Below the pieces are notes generated by a model, which was given only the letters and a program-made list of their open reading frames with translations, had not been told where the DNA came from and searched no databases. A program made the translations under genes and the position numbers. From NCBI RefSeq assembly GCF_014647035.1, contig NZ_BMOK01000010.1, positions 57,952 through 121,951 of the forward strand: DNA of 64,000 nt, read 5' to 3'. Below, in pieces: positions 19,101-27,446 of this stretch. How positions within the stretch are numbered: position 1 is the stretch's first letter; the number at the start of each line of letters is the position of its first letter. Source of the stretch: Sporolactobacillus putidus. GTDB taxonomy: Bacteria > Bacillota > Bacilli > Bacillales > Sporolactobacillaceae.

Positions 19101-20874
19101 CCAGAGAAACAACAGTGACGCCATTAAAAAGAAGCTGCATTTGCCATTGGATAAAAAGATCGTGATGTATGCCCCTACTTTCCGGAACACCAAAACATTC
19201 GATCTGCATCTTGATCTTGCAAAGCTTCAGAAACGGCTCGCCCCGGACTATATTTTTTTACTGCGCCTGCACTACTTTGTGGCCGGCCGTATCGATACCG
19301 AGCCATATCACGGGTTTGTTTTTGATGTGTCCTCCTATCCGGAAATACAGGATCTTTACATGATTTCGGATCTGATGATTACCGATTACTCTTCCGTCAT
19401 GTTTGACTACGCGCATCTAAAACGGCCGATGCTGTTCTTTGCCTATGATCTGGATGAGTACCGAAATAAAATGCGCGGAATCTATCTGGATTACGAAGAA
19501 ACGGTCCCCGGCCCGATTGTGTCCACAACGGAAGACGTGATCAATGAGATTCTTGAGCTGCCCGGTTCGACACAATACCGGCAAAAATACGACGCGTTTC
19601 ATGCCAAATTCTGCACTTTTGGACGGGGGGATTCTGCGGGACGGGCAGTCGAGTGCTTGCTTAATCCCGATGTTGAATTACAGCCTGGCGAACACTACTA
19701 TAGAAATCTTTGGAAACGCAAGATGCATCAATTATACCCGGTTGTATTCCGGCGCGCCGGCAAACTGCCGCGAAAAAAGACGGTGTTTTTCGAAAGCTTT
19801 TTCGGGCAGCAATTTTCGGACAACCCAAGAGCGATTTATGAATACATGAAAGAAAACCTTCCGGACTATCGTCTCGTCTGGAACGTGAAAAAAGGCTATG
19901 AAGAGGTATTCAGAAAAGAAAAAGTGCCGTACGTCATCAAATATTCTTACAAGGGGCTCTGGCAGTGGGCCCGGGCAAAATACTGGGTAACGAACAGCCG
20001 GTGGCCGCTCTGGCTGCCGAAGCCAAAGAATACGGTTTATGTGCAGACCTGGCACGGCACGCCTCTTAAAACCCTCGGAGCGGACATGGAACTCATGACG
20101 ATGCCGGGAATGACCCTTGAGAGATATCGCAAAGAGTTTACCGAGGAGACAAGAAAATGGGACTACTGCGTCGCACCAAACGACTATTCATCAAAAATAT
20201 TCCAAAGAGCCTTTGAGCTGCAGGGAAAGATGATCCATTCGGGTTATCCGAGAAACGACCTGCTCTATCAGAAAAACAGCGCCTCGGAGATTATGAAAAT
20301 CAAGAAAAAACTAGGCATCCCCCCGGATAAAAAAGTGATTTTGTACGCGCCGACCTGGCGCGACAACGAGTACGCCAAAATCGATCACTACACATTTGAT
20401 GTGAAAATGGACCTCGCTTTGATGAAGGAGAAATTCGGCGAAAGCGCCGTCCTGCTCATGCGCATGCACTACCTGATTGCTGAAAAAATGGACCTGGGCG
20501 GGCATGAAGGCTTCGCTAAAGATGTTTCCGGCTATGAAGATATCCGCGAACTATTGCTGATAGCCGACTGCCTGATCACCGACTATTCATCGGTTTTCTT
20601 TGATTACGCAAACTTAAAACGCCCGATTGTCTTTTTCGCATATGACCTGGATGACTACGCTAATGAGATCCGCGGTTTCTATTTCAACTTCGAGAAAGAA
20701 GCGCCCGGACCGATCGTCAAGGACATGGAGCATCTGCTGCCTGCAGTATATGACGCCCTGAACAATCCGTCTCCCGATCCTTATCCTGACTTCTATAACA
20801 AATTCTGCGGATGGGAAGACGGGCATTCGTCTGAAAGAGTGGTCAGGACATTTTTGAAGAAAAACCTAGAATAG
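16159..20874 (+). CDS. Trimodular GT2 - CDP-glycerol glycerophosphotransferase - CDP-glycerol glycerophosphotransferase
   Basis: One 1571-residue frame joins three enzymes. Residues 1 to about 240 are a GT2 glycosyltransferase with VSVIVPGYN and the metal-binding VDSDD near 89-94. Residues of about 380-810 are beta-rich linker modules. Residues of about 820-1180 form a TagF/TagB-type domain (IFESFWG, QTLHGT with H914, GFPRND, YAPTFR, TDYSS near 1075). Residues of about 1200-1571 form a second such domain (FFESFFG, QTWHGT with H1299, GYPRND, YAPTWRD, TDYSS near 1474). The domains use CDP-glycerol to prime or extend poly(glycerol phosphate). The first has Leu for the usual Trp before its catalytic His. 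Two domains could divide priming and polymerising, with the GT2 part supplying the linkage sugar. No signal peptide; membrane association is expected. Confidence 0.92.
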   Translation: MVYKVSVIVPGYNVSSYIRQCLDSLVRQSLQNIQVIMINDGSTDTETGRIMDEYAAAHKHFEVIHQKNMGLGAARNRGVRAASGEYIAFVDSDDYVDGQAYEKMYAMAEQTHSDIVCGGVNRFKSNANRKSFLHQIAITDTRKKTHITECPELLYDTTVWNKLYKKSFWDGCGLSFPEHMLYEDIPVTIPAHFLAKSVDIIEDTVYYWRIREGKDRSITQKRDDIHNFEDRLKALHKLDTFLEERRIPQKIIETNHLKYLTVDFYNYLNDLKFVDSLYISKFQKLVSRELSKIDPELFGRIPAKIALAYRLLLQNKMEDVLKVIQVDRKHDLNFKPYRRQGHWYKKFTVTDFTQKHPVCIDRSLNAVSRIHRILWNRNGELEISGHAYIEGIDSKKKSSVRMAARLVNIGNGREIALPVQLFRNRSITRKWGTAKVIRLNPLSRVYNYDWSYFSIKAKGSQALKMLNEGRWTVFLDVMVRGLKKTVRLGAPLRGSNLANYRLINDTAFNVKYNGSWQLAIDVYRPDVVIDHAAAREDRIIIGARINRAISDLCLSSYNRRTGKQSTFTLKSTDSGENRLLLTVPGDIPGSTDFKETGWSIGYRLPGECMPRPADGQLANKVTIVQIRQRDIWVENVNGRVSIFASAYRHPVLSDLKFTDGSMMLRLTLPRQCVPEWDTIKKRQILFESANNDAPPVSFDLDSIRSPYSVEDDSIKLDCFDENGDFRWYTSGKWNVFIVETGKGPSGKPRVRKVPVILSGPLSKASGVCYAYQKIRFRSLSDRHRSLSFRTEIHRGFADRTPRRRKIIQWYLYPLMRLLPIKKNTVIFESFWGKAFNDNPRAIYEYMERTYGEKYHYIWFMDNEYVPAGGRAKTVRKYSLPYFYYLARGKYFVANATFPDFYIKRHGQIEMQTLHGTFMKTMGLDETVTFNTKDKQDRLLRRTGRWDYLISPSPYMTSVSKKAYLFNRRIIECGFPRNDSLYQRNNSDAIKKKLHLPLDKKIVMYAPTFRNTKTFDLHLDLAKLQKRLAPDYIFLLRLHYFVAGRIDTEPYHGFVFDVSSYPEIQDLYMISDLMITDYSSVMFDYAHLKRPMLFFAYDLDEYRNKMRGIYLDYEETVPGPIVSTTEDVINEILELPGSTQYRQKYDAFHAKFCTFGRGDSAGRAVECLLNPDVELQPGEHYYRNLWKRKMHQLYPVVFRRAGKLPRKKTVFFESFFGQQFSDNPRAIYEYMKENLPDYRLVWNVKKGYEEVFRKEKVPYVIKYSYKGLWQWARAKYWVTNSRWPLWLPKPKNTVYVQTWHGTPLKTLGADMELMTMPGMTLERYRKEFTEETRKWDYCVAPNDYSSKIFQRAFELQGKMIHSGYPRNDLLYQKNSASEIMKIKKKLGIPPDKKVILYAPTWRDNEYAKIDHYTFDVKMDLALMKEKFGESAVLLMRMHYLIAEKMDLGGHEGFAKDVSGYEDIRELLLIADCLITDYSSVFFDYANLKRPIVFFAYDLDDYANEIRGFYFNFEKEAPGPIVKDMEHLLPAVYDALNNPSPDPYPDFYNKFCGWEDGHSSERVVRTFLKKNLE

Positions 20875-20917
20875 ACGTTTCAGCGGATCATCTGCGAAAA
20901 AACTTTTCTTTTCAAAA

Positions 20918-21235
20918 TTAGTTATCCTGTCCCATTTTTTTCTTGAGCAGCAACTGATTTTTTCTGTGAAAGTCTTTCATGATTGACGGGAATTTATAGC
21001 CGTCAATCAGATGATCAATGGCGCTCTGATCGTTTTCTTTAATCAGTTTTCGCATGGAATACAGGTAAGTCAATGAGTCGGATTGTCTTTTTTTCATTTC
21101 TTTTTTGTCTGTCGCACAATTCCCGTGGCCCGGTATCAAAAGTAATAAAAAATACAGAAGATATTTCAAGAGACGGCGGATGGAAAAACTGCACAAAATG
21201 ATTAGTCCGTAAAAATTAACAGTCAACTCAATCAA
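20918..21235 (-). CDS. Doubtful small membrane or charged protein
   Basis: An open frame of 105 codons from a TTG at 21235 would encode a hydrophobic N-terminal half and a lysine-rich C-terminal half. No ribosome binding site precedes the TTG. An internal ATG at 21097 would give a 59-residue charged protein, again with only a poor site upstream. The frame lies just beyond a bidirectional terminator, so it would need its own promoter. It could be a small gene, a remnant or chance. Confidence 0.25.
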   Translation of the reverse strand: MIELTVNFYGLIILCSFSIRRLLKYLLYFLLLLIPGHGNCATDKKEMKKRQSDSLTYLYSMRKLIKENDQSAIDHLIDGYKFPSIMKDFHRKNQLLLKKKMGQDN

Positions 21236-21240
21236 GTGTT

Positions 21241-21283
21241 AAAAAAAATCCCAACAGAGTTTTTCTCTCAAGGGATTCTTTTT
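21241..21283. terminator. Bidirectional intrinsic terminator
   Basis: AATCCC (21247-21252) pairs with GGGATT (21272-21277), with an inner AGAG/CTCT pairing. T runs stand on both sides: T5 on the plus strand and an eight-base A run that reads as T8 on the minus strand. It can end the leftward ugp-like operon and stop rightward read-through. Confidence 0.7.
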
Positions 21284-21359
21284 ATAAATTTTTTCTACTG
21301 CGAACCAAACATCTTCTAGTAAATAGAAAACAAAATTCAACCGTTTACTGATCAGGCAT

Positions 21360-22178
21360 TCAGGATTCATCGACCGGCAATTCATATTTCACTTCCCGAT
21401 TCCCAGGTAACGACAATTGCTGAACCATAACTTGCCGGTCACTTACCCTGACGATGCTGTACGTACTGTCGTCCATGAATTTATGAAGCCGCGGATTGGA
21501 ACAATCGATTCCGTAAGAAGCTGAGCTTATGACCGAATTCAAAATACCTGAAGTTTCATAAGTCGCATTAAAATGAATATGTCCGCTCAGAATCGCGAGC
21601 ACATCTTTTCCTGTCATTGCATCAAGCAGTTCATTCGTATTTTGAAGAATGCTGTAAGCCATAAAATCTAAAGGCGCAGAAAATAATGGGTGATGAATAA
21701 CGATCAGCGTGCCTTGCGGCTGCGGTATCTCCAGTTCATTTTTCAGCCAGTCCAGCTGTGCTGAAGAGACGACACCCTCTTCGTGTTCGCCATTTTTACT
21801 ATCGAGAACGATCAGTCTCAAACCACTGACGTTTGCCGTATAGTAATATTCGCCATTTTTGTCCTCTTCGTTTTTGTACCCTTTCCAGAACGCCTCTCTG
21901 TTATCATGATTGCCGAGGCAAACAAAAAAGGGAACGCCGAGTTCCTGTTCTTTCTTGTTAATGATTCTCCTTAAGTTTCGATAGTCCTCCTCGTCCCCTT
22001 CATGAATCAGATCGCCGCTGATGATAAAAAAATCCGGGTGCAGGTCCTGTTTCTTGATATCTTCGAAAAGGGCCATAAATTTAGCTGATCTGTCGATGCC
22101 CATTCCGTAAATATTTTTATTTGAAGACGGATTCATATGAATGTCAGATAGATGGATGAATGTGGTTGTCTTTTCCAT
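21360..22178 (-). CDS. Metallophosphoesterase (cyclic-nucleotide or glycerophosphodiester phosphodiesterase-like)
   Basis: This binuclear metallophosphatase has 272 residues from the ATG at 22178, chosen because ATAGGGAAG precedes it; the frame is open up to 22226. All family motifs are present in order: HLSDIHM, SGDLIHEGD, LGNHDNR, VIHHPLF and LSGHIHFN. The closest described types are CpdA (cAMP phosphodiesterase) and GpdQ (glycerophosphodiesterase). As the last gene of a Ugp-type transporter operon, a glycerophosphodiesterase role parallels the UgpQ/GpdQ partnership. This is an inference from context. It has no signal peptide, so it acts in the cytoplasm. Confidence 0.85.
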   Translation of the reverse strand: MEKTTTFIHLSDIHMNPSSNKNIYGMGIDRSAKFMALFEDIKKQDLHPDFFIISGDLIHEGDEEDYRNLRRIINKKEQELGVPFFVCLGNHDNREAFWKGYKNEEDKNGEYYYTANVSGLRLIVLDSKNGEHEEGVVSSAQLDWLKNELEIPQPQGTLIVIHHPLFSAPLDFMAYSILQNTNELLDAMTGKDVLAILSGHIHFNATYETSGILNSVISSASYGIDCSNPRLHKFMDDSTYSIVRVSDRQVMVQQLSLPGNREVKYELPVDES

Positions 22179-22261
22179 GGTTTTCTTCCCTATTTTATAA
22201 TTTTGGCAAAAAAATTTTTTAATCATGTTTTTAACGAGACAGCAGACTCTCTGAAACGTTG

Positions 22262-23353
22262 TTATTCATCGGGATAGCCAATTGTCCGGGTTGTCGTTCT
22301 ATCGAATAAATACATTTTTTTCTGGTCGATGGAAAAGAAAATTTCCTCTCCCTCTTTCCAATCACGGTGATCACTGATCGCTGTGATTTCTGCGCCTTCA
22401 AAAGTAAAAATGACGCCCAATTGGTTCCCGTATTCCTCAATACGGCTGACGGTGCCATTCAAACTGTTCTCTTTCTCCGTTCTTGATATTTGTACATGCT
22501 CGGGACGTATTCCTAAAATCAAATCAGGCTGCTTTGCTTGATGAATCAGCCTGACCCATCCCTCTGCCGCCGGGATCGATGCCTCCTTAAAAATCAAGAA
22601 TCCGTCTTTAAACTGCACGCCCAGAATGTTCGTTGAAGGCGTTCCGATAAACTTGGCTACAAATACGTTTGAAGGGCGATTGTACGTATTGTACGGAGTA
22701 TCCAGCATTTGCAGTGTGCCTTTATCCATCAAAGCGATCCGGTCCCCCAGAGTCATGGCTTCTATCTGATCATGAGTCACATAAATGAAAGTCTGATGAT
22801 AAAGCTGGTGAATTTTCAATAATTCTTTTCGGGCGCCGATTCTCATTTGCGCGTCCAGATTGGAGAGCGGTTCATCCAATAAGAAAATGTCACTTTGCTT
22901 CGCGATGGAACGCGCGAGAGCGACACGCTGCCTCTGGCCGCCGGATAAATCCCTTGGATAGCGCTGCTCCAGTCCATCCAGGTGTAAAATGGAAATGACC
23001 TTCTTCAGTCTGCGCTGGATTTCCTCATGGTTGATTTTATTGACTCTCAGTCCGTAGGAAATATTCTTTGCGACAGTCATATGAGGATAAAGCGCGTAGT
23101 CCTGAAAAACCATGGAAACATTACGTTTCCCCGCGGCAATGTCATTCATTCTCTTGTTGTCTACATACAAGTTGCCGGAACTAATCGTTTCCAGACCGGC
23201 GATCATGCGCAGCGTGGTCGATTTGCCGCAACCCGACGGCCCGAGCAGTACTAGTCGTTCGCCTTTCCTTACCGACAGATTCAAATCTTTAATGACCGGG
23301 CTGTTCCCGTAGTTTTTACATATATTGTTCAGCCTGATGTACGGTTGTTCCAT
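22262..23353 (-). CDS. ABC transporter ATP-binding protein (UgpC/MsmK-like)
   Basis: This 363-residue ATPase of the carbohydrate-uptake CUT1 class has Walker A GPSGCGKST, signature LSGGQRQR and Walker B IFLLDEP. The H-loop histidine is in YVTHDQ, and a C-terminal OB-fold/TOBE extension typical of UgpC, MalK and MsmK follows. AAGGGGA precedes the ATG at 23353. An alternative ATG at 23374 overlaps the upstream stop codon in ATGA. It energises the two permeases encoded directly upstream. Confidence 0.93.
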   Translation of the reverse strand: MEQPYIRLNNICKNYGNSPVIKDLNLSVRKGERLVLLGPSGCGKSTTLRMIAGLETISSGNLYVDNKRMNDIAAGKRNVSMVFQDYALYPHMTVAKNISYGLRVNKINHEEIQRRLKKVISILHLDGLEQRYPRDLSGGQRQRVALARSIAKQSDIFLLDEPLSNLDAQMRIGARKELLKIHQLYHQTFIYVTHDQIEAMTLGDRIALMDKGTLQMLDTPYNTYNRPSNVFVAKFIGTPSTNILGVQFKDGFLIFKEASIPAAEGWVRLIHQAKQPDLILGIRPEHVQISRTEKENSLNGTVSRIEEYGNQLGVIFTFEGAEITAISDHRDWKEGEEIFFSIDQKKMYLFDRTTTRTIGYPDE

Positions 23354-23370
23354 CGAATCTGATCCCCTTG

Positions 23371-24201
23371 TCATTTAATGCCGGATTGGCTGAATGTATT
23401 GAGAATGTACTTTTGAAAGAACAGATACAAAATAAGCGGAATAATCATCGTAACCATCGATATCGCCATTGCCAGAGGAAAACTGGTTCCCCCTTCTGAG
23501 CTGATAAACATTTGGAGCACGAGCGGAAGCGTGAAATTGATTCTGTCCTTCAGGATCAGCGTCGGCCAAACATACTCATTCCACGAATTGATAAAGAACA
23601 TAATCCCGCTTGAAACAATAGCAGGTTTAGTCAGGGGAAAGACAATATCCCTGAGTATGCCCAGCGTACCGACGTTATCCAACTTTGAAACTTCAATGAG
23701 CGATTTCGGAATGGTCTTCATCGTTTGCGTGATTATGAATATGCCTGTGGCATCACAGAGTTGGGGCAAGATCACACCATAAATATTATTCAATAAACCA
23801 ATCTTTGAGATGATCAGATAGTTCGGAATCATCATAACGGTAAAGGGAACAAATATCGTTGCCACAAACAGGAAGTAGAGCAGTTTTTCCCCCCTGAACT
23901 TAAAAAAGGTAAAAGCGTATGCCGCAAAATAACTGGTTGCCAGTTTAAAAAGCGTGACGATCGTAGCAGTAATAAAGGTGTTCAAGATAATTTGGAACAA
24001 AGGAAGAGTGGTAAAAATCGTCACGTAATTACTGAAAGTCGGATTCCCCGGAATCAGACTCAGCATATTGTTATAAGATTCACTCAGACTCTTGAACGAG
24101 TTTGAAATGGCGAATAACAATGGAAACAGCATCATTATCGAGAAGAGAAGCAGAAGGATGTGCCAAAAAAGACGGCCATTAATGAATTTATTTACTGGCA
24201 T
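23371..24201 (-). CDS. ABC transporter permease (UgpE-like)
   Basis: A 276-residue permease of the binding-protein-dependent MalG/UgpE class with six predicted helices. The cytoplasmic EAA-type loop reads SLIEVSKLDNVGTLGILRDI. The start at 24201 follows AGAGGG at normal spacing and overlaps the end of the preceding permease gene by 14 bases. Longer frames reach back to 24222 without a site. It forms the channel together with the UgpA-like permease. Confidence 0.92.
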   Translation of the reverse strand: MPVNKFINGRLFWHILLLLFSIMMLFPLLFAISNSFKSLSESYNNMLSLIPGNPTFSNYVTIFTTLPLFQIILNTFITATIVTLFKLATSYFAAYAFTFFKFRGEKLLYFLFVATIFVPFTVMMIPNYLIISKIGLLNNIYGVILPQLCDATGIFIITQTMKTIPKSLIEVSKLDNVGTLGILRDIVFPLTKPAIVSSGIMFFINSWNEYVWPTLILKDRINFTLPLVLQMFISSEGGTSFPLAMAISMVTMIIPLILYLFFQKYILNTFSQSGIK

Positions 24202-25087
24202 AGTACACCCTCTTCTCCACAAATTTAAATTCCAGAAATAACAAGAGAACGAACAATAATAGCGTCATCGTTGACAGAGCGGCCGACTGGCCCGTTTTGT
24301 AAAGCACAAACGCGTCCTGATAAGAGTGGTAAATCAAATTTGAACTGGCGTAATTCGGACCGCCCTGAGTGATGACACTGACCGGTGTAAACACATATTG
24401 CAGCCCCTGGACAATCGTCATAATAAAAACATAGATACCTGTCGCGCTGCTCATCGGCAAGACAATCTGAAAAAAGATTTTGTGAAGCGGGATATTATCC
24501 AGCCTGGCAGCTTCAATCACACCGCGCGGAACATTAGAAACACCGGCTAATAGTACAATGAAATTGTATCCGAATACTTTCCATGAAGTGATCAGACTCA
24601 GGACGACAATTACTAATCCATTTGTGTTGCTCCAAAACGGCAGAGAGATACCCAGCATTTTGAAGAGAACAGCAACCGGTCCCGATACAGGATTTAAGAT
24701 CCAGACATACAGCATCGAGCCGACAACAAGCGAAATGATGCTGGGCAGGAAGATAACTTTTTTATAGAAATTTTTTCCTTTCGTGATGACATACTCAAGA
24801 ATAAAAGAGAGCACGTAAGGAAGAAAACAGTTCAGCATCAGCAAGATCACAATGTAGGCAAAGGTGTTGATCAGGATTTTATAAGTGTTCGGATCCTGAA
24901 AGAGCGCCACGTAGTTTCCAAACCCGACAAACTCTTTATCCGGAGAAATTAAATTCCAATTTAAGAAACTGAGATAGATGGTGTAAATTCCGGGCCATAT
25001 AAGGAATAGAGAAAAAATCACCAGTGAAGGCACGATAAACAGATAGGCGATGATCTGATTTTTATGAATCAATAATGCTTTTCCCAA
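24188..25087 (-). CDS. ABC transporter permease (UgpA-like)
   Basis: A 299-residue permease of the MalF/UgpA class with six predicted helices. The EAA-type loop reads GVIEAARLDNIPLHKIFFQI, contacting the ATPase. Translation appears to start at TTG (25087), preceded by AAGAAGGTGA at good spacing. It follows the binding-protein gene by about 100 bases. The gene order binding protein, permease, permease, ATPase is that of ugpBAEC. Confidence 0.92.
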   Translation of the reverse strand: MGKALLIHKNQIIAYLFIVPSLVIFSLFLIWPGIYTIYLSFLNWNLISPDKEFVGFGNYVALFQDPNTYKILINTFAYIVILLMLNCFLPYVLSFILEYVITKGKNFYKKVIFLPSIISLVVGSMLYVWILNPVSGPVAVLFKMLGISLPFWSNTNGLVIVVLSLITSWKVFGYNFIVLLAGVSNVPRGVIEAARLDNIPLHKIFFQIVLPMSSATGIYVFIMTIVQGLQYVFTPVSVITQGGPNYASSNLIYHSYQDAFVLYKTGQSAALSTMTLLLFVLLLFLEFKFVEKRVYYASK

Positions 25088-25185
25088 AAAGTCACCTTCT
25101 TACCAGAATAATCATAGATGAAGTGCACAGCTTTTTATTAAACAAAACCTGTGCACGACCATAGATCACTGATTTAGTTTTTCAT

Positions 25186-26505
25186 CTATTTCTGTAACTG
25201 GTTGATTTGCTGCTGAGCATCTTTCAGTGCACTGGCAACAGACGCCTGACCGCCCAGAATTTTATCCCGTGTGTCGATCATCGTCTGTTCCGCCTGCAAA
25301 CCTGAATTTCCAGGGAACGAAGTCCACGGAACCGCCTTTCCCATTTGAACGAGTGCGGAATTGATCATCGGATTTTTGGCCACAAAATCTTTTAACCCGT
25401 CTTTTGCAGTCGCAACATCTTTGCGAGGCGGAACATAGCCTGTAGCTTCCGTCCATGTTGCCATAGATTTGACACCGTAAAGAAACTTTTCAAATTCCCA
25501 TGCGGCTTTCTGCTGCGCTTCGGTCTGGGCCGTGATCGCAAGGAACGATCCTCCTGCCGGAACTTTCGGCTGCTTTCCTACAAACGGTGGAGACGGAATC
25601 GATGAAACATTGAATTTCGCGCCTTTTTCAATATTGCTCATCTGAGCTACCGTTGTATACAGCATGCCGACGTTACCATTAATAAAGGCGGTGACTCCCT
25701 GGTCCCACGGAACATGCAAGGCCGATTTATCTTTCAGGACCATATCGGCGTATAACTGATAGGCCTGTACGCCTTCTGGAGAATCGAAAGCGGCCTTCCC
25801 ATGATCAATGATTTTCGCGCCATTGCTCAGCATCAATGCCTGCTGAGCCCAAGTGTCCCCGGGTTCCTGCATATAAAAACCGTATTTTTGTGTTTTGTCT
25901 TTTATTGTTTTGGCGAACTGCTGAACGTCCTGCCAGGTTTTCGGTCCGTCCTGGCTTAACCCGGCTTGCTTCAAAATATCTTTATTTAAATATAAAATGG
26001 GTGTGCTCAGTGAATAGGGAATGCCGGCCTGTTTCCCTTTACTTGTTTTCGCAAGATCCAGCACATTGGGCAAAAAGTTGTCTTTCAAGAAACTTTTGCT
26101 CGTAGGGTCATACTTTTGGATCGCTTCATTCGGATCGAGATAACTGAAATTATTTGAGAAGTAATCCAGATAGGCCCAACCTATCTGAACGAGCGCCGGC
26201 GTTTTTCCCGCCGCTTTTTCAGCCTGCAGATTCTGCATCAATCCTTTATACATATCAGGATTAAACTTAGCAACAACTTTTACATCCTTGCTTTGAGCAT
26301 TGAATTCTTTCACCAGCTCGTCCACGGCCTGTCCGCCCTGTGTCTGAGCATTGACGTGCCAATATTCGATGACGGTTTTCTGACCGCTTGAAGCGGTGTT
26401 CGCACCTGATCCATTACTTGAAGCACAGCCTGAAAGAGCGAAAATCAGAGCGCCGATAATCAGCAAACAGAGCAAACCAGACATTTTTGATTTTGCTTTC
26501 ATCAT
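25186..26505 (-). CDS. Extracellular sugar/glycerol-phosphate-binding lipoprotein (UgpB-like)
   Basis: This 439-residue solute-binding protein has a lipoprotein signal peptide whose lipobox cysteine is in FALSGC near residue 27. STPILYLNKD, GPKTWQDV, GGSFLAI and TGYVPPRKDV correspond to conserved stretches of UgpB-type CUT1 binding proteins. The substrate may be glycerol-3-phosphate or a glycerophosphodiester, but related proteins bind oligosaccharides, so this is not settled. AAGGAGAG precedes the ATG-ATG start. The partner regulator gene lies upstream on the same strand. Confidence 0.9.
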   Translation of the reverse strand: MMKAKSKMSGLLCLLIIGALIFALSGCASSNGSGANTASSGQKTVIEYWHVNAQTQGGQAVDELVKEFNAQSKDVKVVAKFNPDMYKGLMQNLQAEKAAGKTPALVQIGWAYLDYFSNNFSYLDPNEAIQKYDPTSKSFLKDNFLPNVLDLAKTSKGKQAGIPYSLSTPILYLNKDILKQAGLSQDGPKTWQDVQQFAKTIKDKTQKYGFYMQEPGDTWAQQALMLSNGAKIIDHGKAAFDSPEGVQAYQLYADMVLKDKSALHVPWDQGVTAFINGNVGMLYTTVAQMSNIEKGAKFNVSSIPSPPFVGKQPKVPAGGSFLAITAQTEAQQKAAWEFEKFLYGVKSMATWTEATGYVPPRKDVATAKDGLKDFVAKNPMINSALVQMGKAVPWTSFPGNSGLQAEQTMIDTRDKILGGQASVASALKDAQQQINQLQK

Positions 26506-26652
26506 TAACTCTCCTTATTTTTTTATGAATGCCATTCAAGCAAAAATGGTGACCTTTGCCTTTGCTGCCAAATTGAATGATTGTAAAGAGATTGATCAGA
26601 ATGCACGGCCAAAAATGATTTGCGGAACACTACTCCGCTCAATTTCCTCCCT

Positions 26653-27285
26653 TTATATGTATTCAATCAGGTGATCGGGCCGAATAACGGTCAGGCTGTC
26701 CCGGGTGTAGCAGATAATGCCGCGTGCGCGCCATTCATTAAATATCTCGGAAATGGACTGCCTGCTGCACCCGACAATATTCGATAGCTCTTCATGGGTC
26801 AGCAGGTGCCGCGCTGACCATCGGCCTTCCGGATCCTCCCTGCACAGCTGATTAATCAGCCAGGCAAGCCTTGCAGAAACGGATTTAGAAACGAGCTGTT
26901 CCACCATGTGTTCCTGCTGCATCAGCCGGCTTGTCAAGGTCCGCAGGACTTCCCCGCCTATTACCGGATCGGACTGAATGCTTTCCTGAATAATCAACGA
27001 AGAAAGAGTCCAGATCCTGCTGTTGCGTAAACATTGAGCAAAGCAAGGATGATTTTCTCCGAGAACAATTTCAGCCATGCCGAAATATTCACCGGTTTTC
27101 CTGATGAAGAATGTCACATCCTGACCTGTGCTGGTCAGCTGACAAATTTTCAGCAAACCATCCTCAATGAGATAAGCAACTGTGGCAGAATCTCCCTTGC
27201 TGAAAACCATCGCGTTCTTTTTAAACTCATGCAGCGTCCCAAAGTCCTTAAATAATCCAAGTAATGCGCTCTTCTCGTTAACCAT
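26653..27285 (-). CDS. Crp/Fnr-family transcriptional regulator
   Basis: This 210-residue regulator has an N-terminal cyclic-nucleotide-binding-type beta barrel (residues of about 20-120), a long dimerisation helix and a C-terminal winged helix-turn-helix. The recognition segment is LSNIVGCSRQSISEIFNEW. The usual cAMP-binding RxS signature is absent and there is no N-terminal four-cysteine cluster as in Fnr, so the signal is unknown. It is transcribed in the same direction as the ugp-like operon 147 bases downstream and is the best candidate for its regulator. A Crp-like palindrome centred at -41.5 of its own predicted promoter suggests auto-activation. Confidence 0.88.
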   Translation of the reverse strand: MVNEKSALLGLFKDFGTLHEFKKNAMVFSKGDSATVAYLIEDGLLKICQLTSTGQDVTFFIRKTGEYFGMAEIVLGENHPCFAQCLRNSRIWTLSSLIIQESIQSDPVIGGEVLRTLTSRLMQQEHMVEQLVSKSVSARLAWLINQLCREDPEGRWSARHLLTHEELSNIVGCSRQSISEIFNEWRARGIICYTRDSLTVIRPDHLIEYI

Positions 27286-27403
27286 GGTGGAAATGCCTCC
27301 CGGTTTTATGGATTCTGAGTTAAGAAAAACAGCACCAGATTCGAAAGATCTTCTTTTCAGAGAGAGGCAAACTTGGATTTTGGAGATCCCGATCCCAATG
27401 AAA

Positions 27404-27446
27404 AGTATAGCGCCCGGTTTTTCTCAACTCTGTCGTTTACACGACA
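27404..27446 (-). promoter_or_regulatory. Promoter with Crp/Fnr-type operator for the regulator gene
   Basis: The perfect inverted repeat TGTCGTTTACACGACA occupies 27431-27446, with the TGTnn-N6-nnACA geometry of Crp-family sites. On the minus strand TATACT lies at 27409-27404, giving a start near 27397. The palindrome centre (27438.5) is then at -41.5, the class II activator position. No good -35 is present, which fits activator dependence. A leader of about 110 bases follows before the start codon. Confidence 0.55.
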
